Assembly (NCBI RefSeq): GCF_014639155.1
Contig: NZ_BMFT01000001.1
Span: 2,728,001 to 2,792,000, forward strand
From: Paenibacillus segetis
GTDB taxonomy: Bacteria; Bacillota; Bacilli; Paenibacillales; Paenibacillaceae
Length of the DNA: 64,000 nucleotides
Direction of reading: 5' to 3'
Part shown: piece after piece, positions 7,663 through 15,700 of the stretch
Numbering within the stretch: the stretch's first letter is position 1
How the letters are laid out: each line of letters starts with the position of its first letter
The notes under the pieces: model-generated
What the model was told of the DNA's origin: nothing
Seen by the model: the letters and a program-made list of their open reading frames with translations, nothing else
Database searches by the model: none
Program-made: the position numbers and the translations under genes

Positions 7663-8247
7663 TTATTTAAGAACGTCGTGATCCACATAACGTTCACCGT
7701 TCAATTCGCTAATCAGCTCAATCGCTACCTTAGCTCCATCTCCCGCTGTAATGATCGTGTGTACACTGACCCCAGCTACCGTTCCGGCTGCCCAGATACG
7801 CGGCTTGCTCGTACGTCCAAATCCGTCAGTATCAATCACGGTCTTGATACGTGGCTCTCTGCCATCTCGAAGTTCTAGCCCGATAGCGCTTGCAAGTTCA
7901 GTTATAGCACCTGTTGCCAAAATAATGTGGGCAGCTTCGTAGCTGCGGCCAGATTCCGTTTTGACGGTAACCTTTGTCCCGCCATTCGTATCCACGACAG
8001 TAACTTTTTCTGTAATAAACTTAGCGCCGAATGTCTCAGCTTGTTCCCGTCCAGTTTTAAGCAAATCTGGTCCGGTTACATCTTTGGCACCATAATGGTT
8101 CCTAAGCCAAGCTCGTTTCGTCATACTGGCATTGCTATCAAGGACAAGCGTTTCCTTTCCCGCTTTTGCCAGGAACAAAGCTGCGCTGACTCCCGCTGGC
8201 CCCGCTCCGATTACAATTACCTCAGCCACAAATACACCCACTTTCAT
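7663..8247 (-). CDS. Thioredoxin-reductase-like FAD protein with a single domain
   Basis: A 194-residue flavoprotein. The N-terminus has the FAD-binding Rossmann motif VIVIGAGPAGVSAALFLAKAG, and the C-terminus the second FAD motif (GFGRTSKPRIWAAGT, then HTIITAGDGAKVA) seen in thioredoxin reductases. The whole NADPH domain and the redox-active CxxC found in ~310-residue thioredoxin reductases are absent; the halves of the FAD domain join directly near residue 120. Such short proteins exist in Bacillales, but their electron donor is not known to me. No strong ribosome-binding site precedes the ATG at 8247; a GTG at codon 7 is an alternative. The HxlR gene 55 bases upstream, on the same strand, may control it, since HxlR regulators often sense thiol or quinone stress. 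Substrate unknown. Confidence 0.75.
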   Translation of the reverse strand: MKVGVFVAEVIVIGAGPAGVSAALFLAKAGKETLVLDSNASMTKRAWLRNHYGAKDVTGPDLLKTGREQAETFGAKFITEKVTVVDTNGGTKVTVKTESGRSYEAAHIILATGAITELASAIGLELRDGREPRIKTVIDTDGFGRTSKPRIWAAGTVAGVSVHTIITAGDGAKVAIELISELNGERYVDHDVLK

Positions 8248-8302
8248 TTTTGTTCATGCCGCACTTTCACTAGGAACGGCATGCCTTATGCCTTGCTTAC
8301 TA

Positions 8303-8614
8303 CTACACCCACTGCTCAGCCCAATTTTGTACCTGATCCATCACTGGACTTAGCGCACGTCCCTTGTCAGTTAACTCATACTCAATTCGAACAGGTGTCT
8401 CTGGATAAACATGACGAACAAGAATTTCTTCATTTTCTAAATCCTTCATACGCTCTGATAACATCTTATCACTCATCGAAGGAATTTGGTTGGAGATATC
8501 CTTGAATCGCTTCGGTCCACTCATTAAGGTATAAATAATAAGCCCGTTCCAGCGTTTTCCCAGAATAGAAAATGCCGTTTCAAAGCGCGGACACATTGCA
8601 CATTGCTCCTCCAT
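8303..8614 (-). CDS. HxlR-family transcriptional regulator
   Basis: A 103-residue winged-helix protein with the HxlR pattern: CPRFETAFSILGKRWNGLII at the N-terminus, RFKDISNQIPSMSDKMLSERMKDLE as helix-turn-helix, and a wing RIEYELTDKGRAL. Two cysteines (CAMC, residues 5 and 8) lie in the position used for redox or electrophile sensing in relatives such as YodB/HypR; that role here is inference. GGGGTG precedes the ATG by eight bases. It probably regulates itself and the flavoprotein gene downstream. Confidence 0.9.
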   Translation of the reverse strand: MEEQCAMCPRFETAFSILGKRWNGLIIYTLMSGPKRFKDISNQIPSMSDKMLSERMKDLENEEILVRHVYPETPVRIEYELTDKGRALSPVMDQVQNWAEQWV

Positions 8615-8743
8615 TACAATTTCACCCCTTTACTAGTTAGAAGGTAACAAACCTCATGAAAACTTACGTTTAGTTAGTATATATCATTTTAGCACACTTT
8701 TGAGTTGGTGCATACCGAGATGATTTGTTCATTATTGCTAATA

Positions 8744-8772
8744 AGAAACGACCACCTGGGCGGTGGCCGCTA
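8744..8772 (-). terminator. Terminator of the first sugar operon
   Basis: On the minus strand GCGGCCACC pairs with GGTGGTCGT around a short loop, followed by TTCTT. It is directly downstream of the 8801-9769 gene. Confidence 0.6.
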
Positions 8773-8800
8773 TTCATAGTATATTTTGTTCTATACTTAC

Positions 8801-9769
8801 TTATACCCACCAAGCTTCAGTAGGAGCATCTTCTATAAGAATACTTTGCAAATTGCGCACAGCTTTGGTTAAGCCTTCCTCAATTGACATCAGCCCATCC
8901 TCATGCTCAATGCTGACCGCATAATCATAACCAATCAAACGTAATGCACTGATGATATCAGCCCATGTCTTAAGATCATGACCATATCCAACAGTACGGA
9001 ACTGCCAAGCGCGATCTAACATAGCCGTATAAGGCTGCATATCAGTAATGCCATATTTGTTCACATTTATTGGATCAAGCGATGTGTCCTTCGCATGGAA
9101 ATGGTGAATCGCACCTGCCCGGCCAAGAATGTTAATCGCTTGTACAGGGTCAATTCCTTGCCACCACATATGACTTGGGTCCAAATTGGCCCCAATAACT
9201 TCCCCTGCGGCTTCACGAAGGCGAAGCAATGTAGCTGGTGTATGCACGGAGAATCCACCATGAAGCTCTAATCCAATTTTTACATTATGATCGGCAGCAT
9301 ATTTGCCCCACTCTGTCCAATAAGGAATTACCTTATTGTCCCATTGCCATGTCAGGATCTCTTGAAAATCATTTGGCCATGGAGCAACGGGCCAGTTCGG
9401 ATATTTAGCATCTTCATGATCGCCAGGACAACCCGAAAATGTGTTAACTACTGGTACTTCCAGTAGTTCAGCAAGCTGAACCGTTTTAACGAATGTATCG
9501 TGAAATTCTTTGGCAATCGCCTTCTGTGGATGGAGCGCATTACCATGACAGCTAAGTGCACTAATCACCATGCCACGGGACTCCACTGCCTTCTTAAAAG
9601 CATCCCGCGCTGCCTTATTCTCCAAAAGTTCATCCGGATTACAATGAGCATTACCTGGGAATCCACCAGTACCGATCTCTACCGCCTTCAACCCTTGAGC
9701 CGCTGCTAAATCCAATGCCTTCTCAAATGGTTGGCCCCCAAACAATACTAGAAAAACTCCGAGTTTCAT
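8801..9769 (-). CDS. Sugar phosphate isomerase/epimerase family protein (xylose isomerase-like TIM barrel)
   Basis: 322 residues with the AP-endonuclease-2/xylose-isomerase TIM-barrel pattern. It has an N-terminal strand KLGVFLVLFG, a metal-ligand Glu and His in GLELHGG (about residue 168), NLDPSH (about 197), HFHAKD (about 225) and a C-terminal SIEHED. The family includes epimerases and isomerases of sugars and inositols, and also the catalytic subunit of C-glycoside deglycosidases, so the exact reaction is open. AGGAGG lies eight bases before the ATG. It is third in a minus-strand cluster with an IolE-like protein and a Gfo/Idh/MocA dehydrogenase, separated from the latter by a 113-base gap holding a repeat. 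Confidence 0.85.
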   Translation of the reverse strand: MKLGVFLVLFGGQPFEKALDLAAAQGLKAVEIGTGGFPGNAHCNPDELLENKAARDAFKKAVESRGMVISALSCHGNALHPQKAIAKEFHDTFVKTVQLAELLEVPVVNTFSGCPGDHEDAKYPNWPVAPWPNDFQEILTWQWDNKVIPYWTEWGKYAADHNVKIGLELHGGFSVHTPATLLRLREAAGEVIGANLDPSHMWWQGIDPVQAINILGRAGAIHHFHAKDTSLDPINVNKYGITDMQPYTAMLDRAWQFRTVGYGHDLKTWADIISALRLIGYDYAVSIEHEDGLMSIEEGLTKAVRNLQSILIEDAPTEAWWV

Positions 9770-9786
9770 ATCTGTTTCCTCCTAAA

Positions 9787-9869
9787 AGTTTTGTTTAGCA
9801 TTACATCTATGATTCATCTTCGGACAAAACTTGCTTCGTAAGCATATGCTTAGTTTTGTTTAGCATTAC
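9787..9869. repeat. Hairpin repeat element with flanking 18-base direct repeats
   Basis: AGTTTTGTTTAGCATTAC occurs at 9787-9804 and again at 9852-9869. Between them ACAAAACT (9824-9831) and AGTTTTGT (9852-9859) are inverted arms around the core CGTAAGCATATGC (9837-9849). The same core recurs at 55352-55364 and, inverted, at 58686-58698. The element sits in the 113-base gap between two co-directional sugar genes and could shape the 3' end or stability of the upstream mRNA. Confidence 0.7.
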
Positions 9870-9882
9870 TTCTACTTATTAA

Positions 9883-10965
9883 TTAATCAAAATAGACCGC
9901 TTTCCCTGTCTTAGCTGACTCGTAGATAGCCTCTAAAATTTGCGTTACAACGAGTGCTTGTTCGGGTTTTACCAATGGCTCTTTATCCTCAAGTATAGCT
10001 TCTACCCAAGCTTTTGCTTCCCGAGTAGCATCTGTCTCCTCTTGTCCATCAAAGAAAGCTACGCCGCCTGCTCCAAGCTCTACCTTCGTCTCATACAATC
10101 GGCTAAGCTTCTCCCCATTGATACGAAGACCATCAGTCATATCTGCACCGCCTTCAGTACCGCACAGCAATGTCTTGGCTTCACCCGTTTCGACCACGTT
10201 CAACGCCCAGCTTGCTTCCAACATAATCGTAGCGCCGTTCTTCATCGTAATGAACCCAAACGCTGAATCTTCAACCTTAAATTGTTCTGGATCCCAAGGG
10301 CCAAAAGCATTAGCTGCATTTGCACGGCCGCCTAGCTTATGGAATACGGATCCTGTTACACTCTTTGGTTCGTAGTTGTCCATCAACCATAATGTCAAAT
10401 CGAGTGCGTGCGTACCGATATCGATTAATGGTCCGCCGCCTTGTTTCTCTTCATCTAAGAACACACCCCAGGTTGGCACCGCACGACGTCTAACCGCCAA
10501 CGCTTTACCGAGATAAATATCTCCTAGCTCCCCGTTCTCACATAGTTCCTTCAAATACAGACTGTCACTACGGAAACGATTCTGATAAGCAATGCTCAGC
10601 TTCTTACCGGTACGTTTCGCCGCTTCCAGCATTTCGCGTGCTTGTGCTGTCGTCTTTGCCATCGGCTTCTCACACATCACGTGTCTACCTGATTCCAAAG
10701 CTGCCACGGAAATTTCAGCATGCGAATCGTTTGGTGTACAAACGTGAACCACATCAAGCTCACATTCTTGAAGCATTTTCCGGAAATCTTCGTATACTTT
10801 GGCACCCTCTGCGCCGTACTTAGCTGCTGCTTGTTCTGCACGATCTACAACGATATCACAAAAGGCGACCAATTCCACCTGAGGTTGAACTGAAAGACTT
10901 GGCAAGTGCTTGCCATTAGCAATACCTCCGCATCCGATAATCGCAACTTTTAACTTTTTAGACAT
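9883..10965 (-). CDS. Gfo/Idh/MocA family oxidoreductase
   Basis: A 360-residue NAD(P)-dependent sugar or inositol dehydrogenase of the Gfo/Idh/MocA family. The N-terminal Rossmann fold begins KVAIIGCGGIANGKHLPSL, and the CEKPMAKTT motif (about residue 96) supplies the conserved catalytic-site Lys. The C-terminal beta-sheet domain contains GGGPLIDIGTHALDL with the usual Asp and His. Start ATG at 10963-10965 follows AGGAGG. Its start overlaps the end of the upstream isomerase gene by eight bases, so the two are translationally coupled. The family oxidises hydroxyls of sugars, often at C3 of glycosides; the substrate here is not evident. Confidence 0.9.
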   Translation of the reverse strand: MSKKLKVAIIGCGGIANGKHLPSLSVQPQVELVAFCDIVVDRAEQAAAKYGAEGAKVYEDFRKMLQECELDVVHVCTPNDSHAEISVAALESGRHVMCEKPMAKTTAQAREMLEAAKRTGKKLSIAYQNRFRSDSLYLKELCENGELGDIYLGKALAVRRRAVPTWGVFLDEEKQGGGPLIDIGTHALDLTLWLMDNYEPKSVTGSVFHKLGGRANAANAFGPWDPEQFKVEDSAFGFITMKNGATIMLEASWALNVVETGEAKTLLCGTEGGADMTDGLRINGEKLSRLYETKVELGAGGVAFFDGQEETDATREAKAWVEAILEDKEPLVKPEQALVVTQILEAIYESAKTGKAVYFD

Positions 10966-11728
10966 TTAAATTTCCTCCTTGTTTAGCGTAACCTTTGATC
11001 CAGTCCATACTAACCTTAATACTTTCAAGTGGGTCTTGCGCACAATAGTCTTGTTCTACAACCAACCACTCAACTCCTGCTGCCACTGCAGCGTCTGCAA
11101 TTGCTTTAATCGCAATCTCACCTTTACCAAGTTCCACAGTCTCCGGAGATCCATCTTCCTTGGTAACCATGTCTTTGAGATGCAGGATCGGTAGCCGATC
11201 ACTATATTTTGCAATGTACTGTAAAGGGTCGTAACCAGCATACGATACCCAGCACGAATCTAACTCTACTTGAAGCAGAGATGATGGAACTTCATCATAT
11301 ATAGTATCCAGAACGGTCTTATCCCCAAGCAACTGCGTTAATTCAAACTCATGATTGTGATAGCAAAGGACGAGACCTGCTTCTGAGCAACGTTTACCGA
11401 TTACTTTCAAATCCTCAATCACTTCGTTCCACCGATTACGATCTTCTTCAGTCAAATACGGACAAATAAGAAAGCGGTTACCAATGGCTAAATTAAAAGC
11501 AATTTCTTCTTCTAGTTGATCACACAGATTTGTATATGGTGTATGAGCACCTAGAACGATCAGGCCTGTCTCATTTAGAATTGAAGTTACCTGTTCAGCT
11601 GAGCGACCGTAGAATCCTGCAAATTCAACGCCCTGATAGCCAAGTTCAGCCACCTTGCGCAGTGTTCCTTCAAAATCATTTTCCATAGCTTCACGAACCG
11701 TATAGAGCTGTAATCCTACTTGTGCCAA
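10958..11728 (-). CDS. IolE-like sugar phosphate isomerase/epimerase
   Basis: 256 residues from the TTG chosen as start. The fold is a xylose-isomerase-like TIM barrel (AQVGLQLYTVREAM at the N-terminus; CYHNHEFE with a metal-binding His/Glu near residue 145; VELDSCWVSYAG; LHLKD; VVEQDYC near the C-terminus). It resembles inosose dehydratase/IolE-type proteins used with Gfo/Idh/MocA partners. An upstream in-frame GTG (11737) has no spaced ribosome-binding site, whereas AGAGGTG lies six bases before the TTG at 11728. First gene of the operon, divergent from an AraC regulator 129 bases away. Confidence 0.85.
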   Translation of the reverse strand: MAQVGLQLYTVREAMENDFEGTLRKVAELGYQGVEFAGFYGRSAEQVTSILNETGLIVLGAHTPYTNLCDQLEEEIAFNLAIGNRFLICPYLTEEDRNRWNEVIEDLKVIGKRCSEAGLVLCYHNHEFELTQLLGDKTVLDTIYDEVPSSLLQVELDSCWVSYAGYDPLQYIAKYSDRLPILHLKDMVTKEDGSPETVELGKGEIAIKAIADAAVAAGVEWLVVEQDYCAQDPLESIKVSMDWIKGYAKQGGNLNV

Positions 11729-11857
11729 ATGAATCACCTCTTAATGTTTAATTTCACTCTCTCATGGTATTTCAATTTGCATCAATGTAAAATGAATAAT
11801 ATGATTGAAACATGAACAATCTGATCATTATTTTTGATAAAACAATGGAGGACGGTC

Positions 11858-12676
11858 ATGAATGAGAAACAAAACATAGCAATATTAACAGCAGGATACT
11901 CGATGCATCGCAAACCTTACCTCATGATTCGAATGGATGGATTAGATCATTATTTAATTCGTCTGCAGACTTCAGGTAAATGTCGTATCCGTTTGAATGG
12001 ACGCTTAGAGCTTATAGAGCCCGGGGATTTGGTTCTTTTCGCACCTAACGAGCCTTACGAGCTTAGAATAGAATCAGAGCAGAACCAACTAGGAGAAGCC
12101 TATGTCTCAAGCAGTGATTACCATATTTTCTTGGAAGGGGAATGGGTTGAGAACTGGTGGAAGCAACATCAACGTCCGAACAAAATTAAAGTTCCGCTCT
12201 CCGAAGGGATTATCGGCGCTTGTCGACAGATTATGACTGAGCAACGAAGAATTTCAAATCCTTGCCCAGAAATTGCGGAGTATTATTTAAAAATATTATG
12301 TATGGATATCGATCGAAATCTACTGCAGCAGCCGCTACCAGCCTATCGAACCTATCTTGCCCACCGTATCAAGAATTATATCGAAGAAAATGCTTCATCT
12401 ACATTTAAACTTGAGGATGTCGCTGCTCATGTTGGAATCAGTGTGTCTCGTGCTGTTCATCTGTTCAAGGAAGCGTTTGCCACAAGCATTATCCAATACA
12501 CATTAGAGGTTAGGCTTACTATGGCCCGTGAGCGTATTCTTTTCAGTCCCTTGTCTCTAGAGCATGTCGCAGAGAGCTCTGGCTTTCCGAATTATAATTA
12601 TTTCCATAGAGTTTTTCGCAAGCGTTATGGTATGTCTCCAAAACAATTTCGCCTTGATGCTCAGCAGAATGAGTAG
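11858..12676 (+). CDS. AraC-family transcriptional regulator
   Basis: 272 residues: an N-terminal cupin-like sensor domain (RLNGRLELIEPGDLVLFAPNEPY, about 45-70) and two C-terminal helix-turn-helix motifs (FKLEDVAAHVGISVSRAVHLFKEAF and LEHVAESSGFPNYNYFHRVFRKRYG), the latter with the AraC/XylS signature ending SPKQFR. The ATG at 11858 has GGAGG six bases upstream; an upstream TTG in frame lacks one. Divergent orientation suggests control of the adjacent sugar operon by a sugar ligand; that is inference. Confidence 0.92.
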   Translation: MNEKQNIAILTAGYSMHRKPYLMIRMDGLDHYLIRLQTSGKCRIRLNGRLELIEPGDLVLFAPNEPYELRIESEQNQLGEAYVSSSDYHIFLEGEWVENWWKQHQRPNKIKVPLSEGIIGACRQIMTEQRRISNPCPEIAEYYLKILCMDIDRNLLQQPLPAYRTYLAHRIKNYIEENASSTFKLEDVAAHVGISVSRAVHLFKEAFATSIIQYTLEVRLTMARERILFSPLSLEHVAESSGFPNYNYFHRVFRKRYGMSPKQFRLDAQQNE

Positions 12677-12691
12677 GTATTGTGGACATAT

Positions 12692-12728
12692 AAAAGCCGC
12701 TTGACAGAAATCATCAAGCGGCTTTTTT
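12692..12728. terminator. Terminator between the AraC gene and terC
   Basis: AAAAGCCGCTTGA and TCAAGCGGCTTTT form a perfect stem with a T run on the plus strand and an A run before it, so it can serve both convergent genes. Confidence 0.9.
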
Positions 12729-12744
12729 GTGTATGAGTGCTCTT

Positions 12745-13434
12745 TTAGCTATGTGGATGATTCATTATACTAGGTTGCTTCCGGTTTTTCTTAACATAAG
12801 TTCCTATTCCTACAATTACCACAATAACAAGCAATTCAAAACCATATTTTATAAATCCATTTGCGAACCAATCATGTACGAGTGGTTCTTCTACAAGCAT
12901 CTTCGCTGCTGTCCAAGCTAGCACTGCCGCACCAATTGTAATGACAATCGGAAAGCGTTCTGTGAGCTTCAAAATCATGGTGCTACCCCACACCATAATC
13001 GGTACAGAAATTGCCAGCCCAATCACTACTAACAAAAAGTCGCCATGCGCCGCTCCTGCTACGGCAAGTACGTTATCCAATCCCATCATCGTATCTGCGA
13101 TAATAATAGTCCGGATAGCGGCCCACATTTGATTACCTGCTTTAATATCATGATTCTTCTCATCCACGAGTAGCTTATATGCAATCCACATAAGCGCAAG
13201 CCCCCCGGCAAGGCGAAGACCTGGAATGTTAAGTAATTGAACCACGAGTACCGTCATAATAACCCGTACTACTATAGCACCGACCGTTCCCCACAAAATA
13301 ACTTTTTTCTGATCAGCTTTTTGTACATTCCTTGCTGCAAGTCCAATGACAATCGCATTGTCGCCAGCTAGCACAAGGTCAATCAGTACAATAGACAGCA
13401 ATGCTGTCCAAAACTCTACTGACATGAAATCCAT
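12745..13434 (-). CDS. TerC-family integral membrane protein (YkoY/Alx-like, probable manganese exporter)
   Basis: 229 residues, about seven membrane segments. Signature segments are LIDLVLAGDNAIVIGLAARN near the N-terminus and IIIADTMMGLDNVLAVAGAA in the middle, the two Asp-containing motifs of TerC proteins. Members such as YkoY, MeeF and Alx export Mn2+, in some cases to metallate secreted enzymes. The reading frame stays open 48 codons further upstream, but that part is the riboswitch and terminator, so the start is the ATG at 13434, with GGGGG seven to eight bases before it. Control by the Mn2+-sensing leader supports the manganese role. Confidence 0.9.
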   Translation of the reverse strand: MDFMSVEFWTALLSIVLIDLVLAGDNAIVIGLAARNVQKADQKKVILWGTVGAIVVRVIMTVLVVQLLNIPGLRLAGGLALMWIAYKLLVDEKNHDIKAGNQMWAAIRTIIIADTMMGLDNVLAVAGAAHGDFLLVVIGLAISVPIMVWGSTMILKLTERFPIVITIGAAVLAWTAAKMLVEEPLVHDWFANGFIKYGFELLVIVVIVGIGTYVKKNRKQPSIMNHPHS

Positions 13435-13470
13435 TTGCTTTCCCCCTTTGTTGTTTATGATGCCCAATTC

Positions 13471-13513
13471 AAAAAAAAAATGCGCCGTGCCAGTTACTTG
13501 GGCACGACGCAAA
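13471..13513 (-). terminator. Expression-platform terminator of the terC riboswitch
   Basis: On the minus strand TGCGTCGTGCC pairs with GGCACGGCGCA and is followed by ten T residues. It lies between the aptamer and the terC start, so Mn2+ binding upstream is expected to prevent its formation. Confidence 0.85.
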
Positions 13514-13514
13514 A

Positions 13515-13650
13515 TCGCATCAAAAGAGACCTTTACCCAAGTACTAACGCCGGGCAAAGGTCTCGCTAACAACATCAATTGTTGTCAATAAAGCCGGGGA
13601 TTTCTCCCGTAATGACGACTTTACTGTTATAAGCTACTCCCCTTTGGGAA
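13515..13650 (-). ncRNA. yybP-ykoY manganese riboswitch aptamer
   Basis: Read on the minus strand the region opens with AAAGGGGAGTAGC (13645-13633), continues through a variable arm, and contains GCGAGACCTTTGCC pairing back to GGGTAAAGGTCTC. These are the conserved elements of the yybP-ykoY family, which binds Mn2+ and turns genes on. It precedes a TerC-family gene, the classical partner, and is followed by an intrinsic terminator. Confidence 0.92.
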
Positions 13651-13742
13651 CCATGCATGTTTAATTGTCCACATTATAGCACGTACTTTTCCTTTGCGCT
13701 AGATTTTTTCCCGCTCTATTAGATGCAGAGTCCTGTTTTTGA

Positions 13743-13748
13743 TATGAT
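13743..13748 (+). promoter_or_regulatory. Probable -10 of the VTT-protein gene
   Basis: TATGAT lies 24 bases before the ATG of the 13773 gene; a T-rich stretch occupies the -35 position without a clear hexamer. Confidence 0.4.
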
Positions 13749-13772
13749 AGCAGGAGTTAACAGGAGGTATTT

Positions 13773-14378
13773 ATGAAGAAATGGCTAACTTTTGCTACAT
13801 ATGTCGCATTATTCGTTTTAGCTTTTACATTTAGGGAAGATTTAGCTACCTTAACTACAGGTCATCCTTCCATTTGGAGCTTATTTGCTCTCTCCATATT
13901 ATTGGCTATGTTTCCTGTTATTCCTTATAAAATTGTAATCGCTGCTGTGGGTTTTGTAGCTGGTACATGGACCGGTGGTGTAATCACATTGATTGGCTCT
14001 ACAGTAGCCGGAGCATTCATATATTGGGGTTCTGCATATGGATTCCGCGAGCCTGCACTAAAATGGATCTCATCACTTAAGACATTAGACCTGGTAACCC
14101 AGTTTATCAATCATCGACCCTTTGCAGCTATTATCGTATGTCGCCTCATTCCCGTGTTACCCCAGACCGCAGTTAATATTTATGCTGGGGTTGCTGGTAT
14201 TCCGTTCATAACCTTTTTGCTAGCCTCCATCATAGGAAAACTCCCCAGTATTTTCTTATATGCTTATCTGGGTAATTCTATTCTAACTGCCCCTATGACG
14301 GCACTGAGTGTTTTCGGAGTGTACTGCGTATTTCTCTTGGTCGTATTTTGGGCATATCGACGTCTCAAAAGAGACTAA
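13773..14378 (+). CDS. VTT-domain membrane protein (TVP38/TMEM64 / DedA-like)
   Basis: 201 residues, five to six hydrophobic helices. The VTT/SNARE-associated domain is visible as FPVIPYKIVIAAVGFVAGTWTGG followed by GSTVAGAFIYWGSAYGF, and CRLIPVLPQTAVNIYAGVAGIPF with the conserved Arg-Xn-Pro re-entrant motif. Family members include lipid scramblase-like and DedA transport proteins, for example undecaprenyl phosphate or phosphatidylethanolamine translocation; the substrate here cannot be deduced. AGGAGG precedes the ATG by five bases. No obvious operon partner. Confidence 0.85.
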   Translation: MKKWLTFATYVALFVLAFTFREDLATLTTGHPSIWSLFALSILLAMFPVIPYKIVIAAVGFVAGTWTGGVITLIGSTVAGAFIYWGSAYGFREPALKWISSLKTLDLVTQFINHRPFAAIIVCRLIPVLPQTAVNIYAGVAGIPFITFLLASIIGKLPSIFLYAYLGNSILTAPMTALSVFGVYCVFLLVVFWAYRRLKRD

Positions 14379-14390
14379 AGCAAGTAATTT

Positions 14391-14418
14391 TTGGTTTTTA
14401 TCTCAAAATTGATATAAT
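14391..14418 (+). promoter_or_regulatory. Promoter of msrAB
   Basis: TTGGTT (14391-14396) and TATAAT (14413-14418) are 16 bases apart, 25 bases before the start codon. It looks like a vegetative sigma-A promoter. Confidence 0.6.
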
Positions 14419-14442
14419 AATTCATGAAACGGAGGGATAGAT

Positions 14443-15414
14443 ATGAATCAAGCTACAGATAGAGAATTAGCTACTTTTGCTGGCGGTTGTTTCTGGTGCA
14501 TGGTATCACCATTTGAAGAACTACCCGGCATTCATAGTATAGTCTCGGGTTACACGGGTGGGCATACGGACAATCCGACTTATGAAGAAGTTTGCTCCAG
14601 TGACACCGGTCACTACGAAGCCGTACAGATCACGTTTGATCCAAGTATTTTCCCTTATCGGAAATTACTTGAGTTATTCTGGCAACAGATTGATCCGACG
14701 GATGCAGGAGGACAATTTCACGATCGGGGCCAGTCGTACCAGACAGCTATTTTTTATCATAACGAGCAGCAACAAAGAGAAGCGGAGGACTCCAAGCAGC
14801 AACTTGCACAGAGCGGCCGATTCGACAAACCTATAGTTACACCGATTTTACCCGCTTCCCGGTTCTATCCGGCAGAAGATTATCATCAGAATTACCATAG
14901 GAAGAACCCAGGCCACTATAAGCGGTACCGCAAAGGGTCCGGCCGAGAAGATTTCATTGAACATCATTGGTCTGGTCCAGTAAATAAGGAAGAACTTAAG
15001 CAACGACTAACGCCAATTCAATACGAAGTCACGCAGAATAGTGGTACGGAACGGCCTTTCACCGGCGAATATTGGGACCACGAAGGTGAGGGTATCTATG
15101 TTGATATCGTATCGGGTGAACCATTGTTCAGTTCCCGTGATAAATATGATGCAGGTTGTGGATGGCCCAGCTTCACACGCCCACTTCGCGAGTACAATAT
15201 CAAAGAGAAGGTCGATTCGAGTCATTTCATGATCCGAACTGAGGTCCGTAGCAAAGAAGGTGACTCCCACCTTGGTCATGTGTTTAATGATGGACCGGGA
15301 CCTAACGGACTTCGTTATTGTATCAATTCTGCAGCGTTACGCTTTATACCTACAGAAGATCTGGAGAAAGAAGGATACGGAGAGTACCTTCCGTTATTCG
15401 GGACGAACGTTTAA
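14443..15414 (+). CDS. msrAB: Bifunctional peptide methionine sulfoxide reductase MsrA/MsrB
   Basis: A 323-residue fusion that repairs both S- and R-methionine sulfoxide in proteins. MsrA domain (about 1-160): FAGGCFWCM with the catalytic Cys, [17 protein letters not shown], and [10 protein letters not shown]. MsrB domain (about 180-320): [53 protein letters not shown] with the catalytic Cys. The CxxC zinc pairs of many MsrB proteins are not present. GGAGG lies seven bases before the ATG. A small gene follows 46 bases downstream and may be cotranscribed. Confidence 0.97.
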   Translation: MNQATDRELATFAGGCFWCMVSPFEELPGIHSIVSGYTGGHTDNPTYEEVCSSDTGHYEAVQITFDPSIFPYRKLLELFWQQIDPTDAGGQFHDRGQSYQTAIFYHNEQQQREAEDSKQQLAQSGRFDKPIVTPILPASRFYPAEDYHQNYHRKNPGHYKRYRKGSGREDFIEHHWSGPVNKEELKQRLTPIQYEVTQNSGTERPFTGEYWDHEGEGIYVDIVSGEPLFSSRDKYDAGCGWPSFTRPLREYNIKEKVDSSHFMIRTEVRSKEGDSHLGHVFNDGPGPNGLRYCINSAALRFIPTEDLEKEGYGEYLPLFGTNV

Positions 15415-15460
15415 GAAATGGGTAATAACAAGGTATATTCCCTTATAAGGAGGACAAAAC

Positions 15461-15634
15461 ATGCCTTGGAATAAACAGGAATACCCACCATCCATGAAAA
15501 ACCTTGATGCTCGCGTTCGGAATAAGGCGATTGAAATCGCCAATGCCCTACTGGAAGAAGATTATGAAGAAGGTCGTGCAATTGCTACGGCCAAAGCCGA
15601 GGAATGGGATCAGAACCATCCACAGGATGAATGA
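15461..15634 (+). CDS. Small conserved protein, 57 residues, resembling the N-terminus of B. subtilis YdaT
   Basis: Starts MPWNKQEYPPSMKNLDARVR and ends NHPQDE. It is charged, mostly helical by eye, and has no membrane segment or Cys. The MPW..YP.SM.NL..RVR.KAIEIANALLEE pattern is like the N-terminal part of YdaT-type general-stress proteins; I recall no defined biochemical function. AGGAGG lies seven bases before the ATG, a terminator follows at once, and it is 46 bases after msrAB, so expression with msrAB is likely. Confidence 0.75.
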   Translation: MPWNKQEYPPSMKNLDARVRNKAIEIANALLEEDYEEGRAIATAKAEEWDQNHPQDE

Positions 15635-15659
15635 TCGGTAACTCCCCCAGTCACAAAAC

Positions 15660-15700
15660 GCAAAAAAACGGCCTGAGCTTTAAGCTCGAGCCGTTTTCTT
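15660..15700. terminator. Bidirectional terminator between the YdaT-like gene and the YitT-family gene
   Basis: AAAACGGCCTGAGCTT and AAGCTCGAGCCGTTTT form a long stem (one mispaired segment), A-rich before and T-rich after. The stop codon of the minus-strand gene (15680-15682) lies inside the hairpin. Confidence 0.85.

Noticed and set aside
13435-13578. N-terminal extension of the TerC reading frame
   Set aside because: It translates the riboswitch terminator and aptamer; the Shine-Dalgarno and family N-terminus place the start at 13434.
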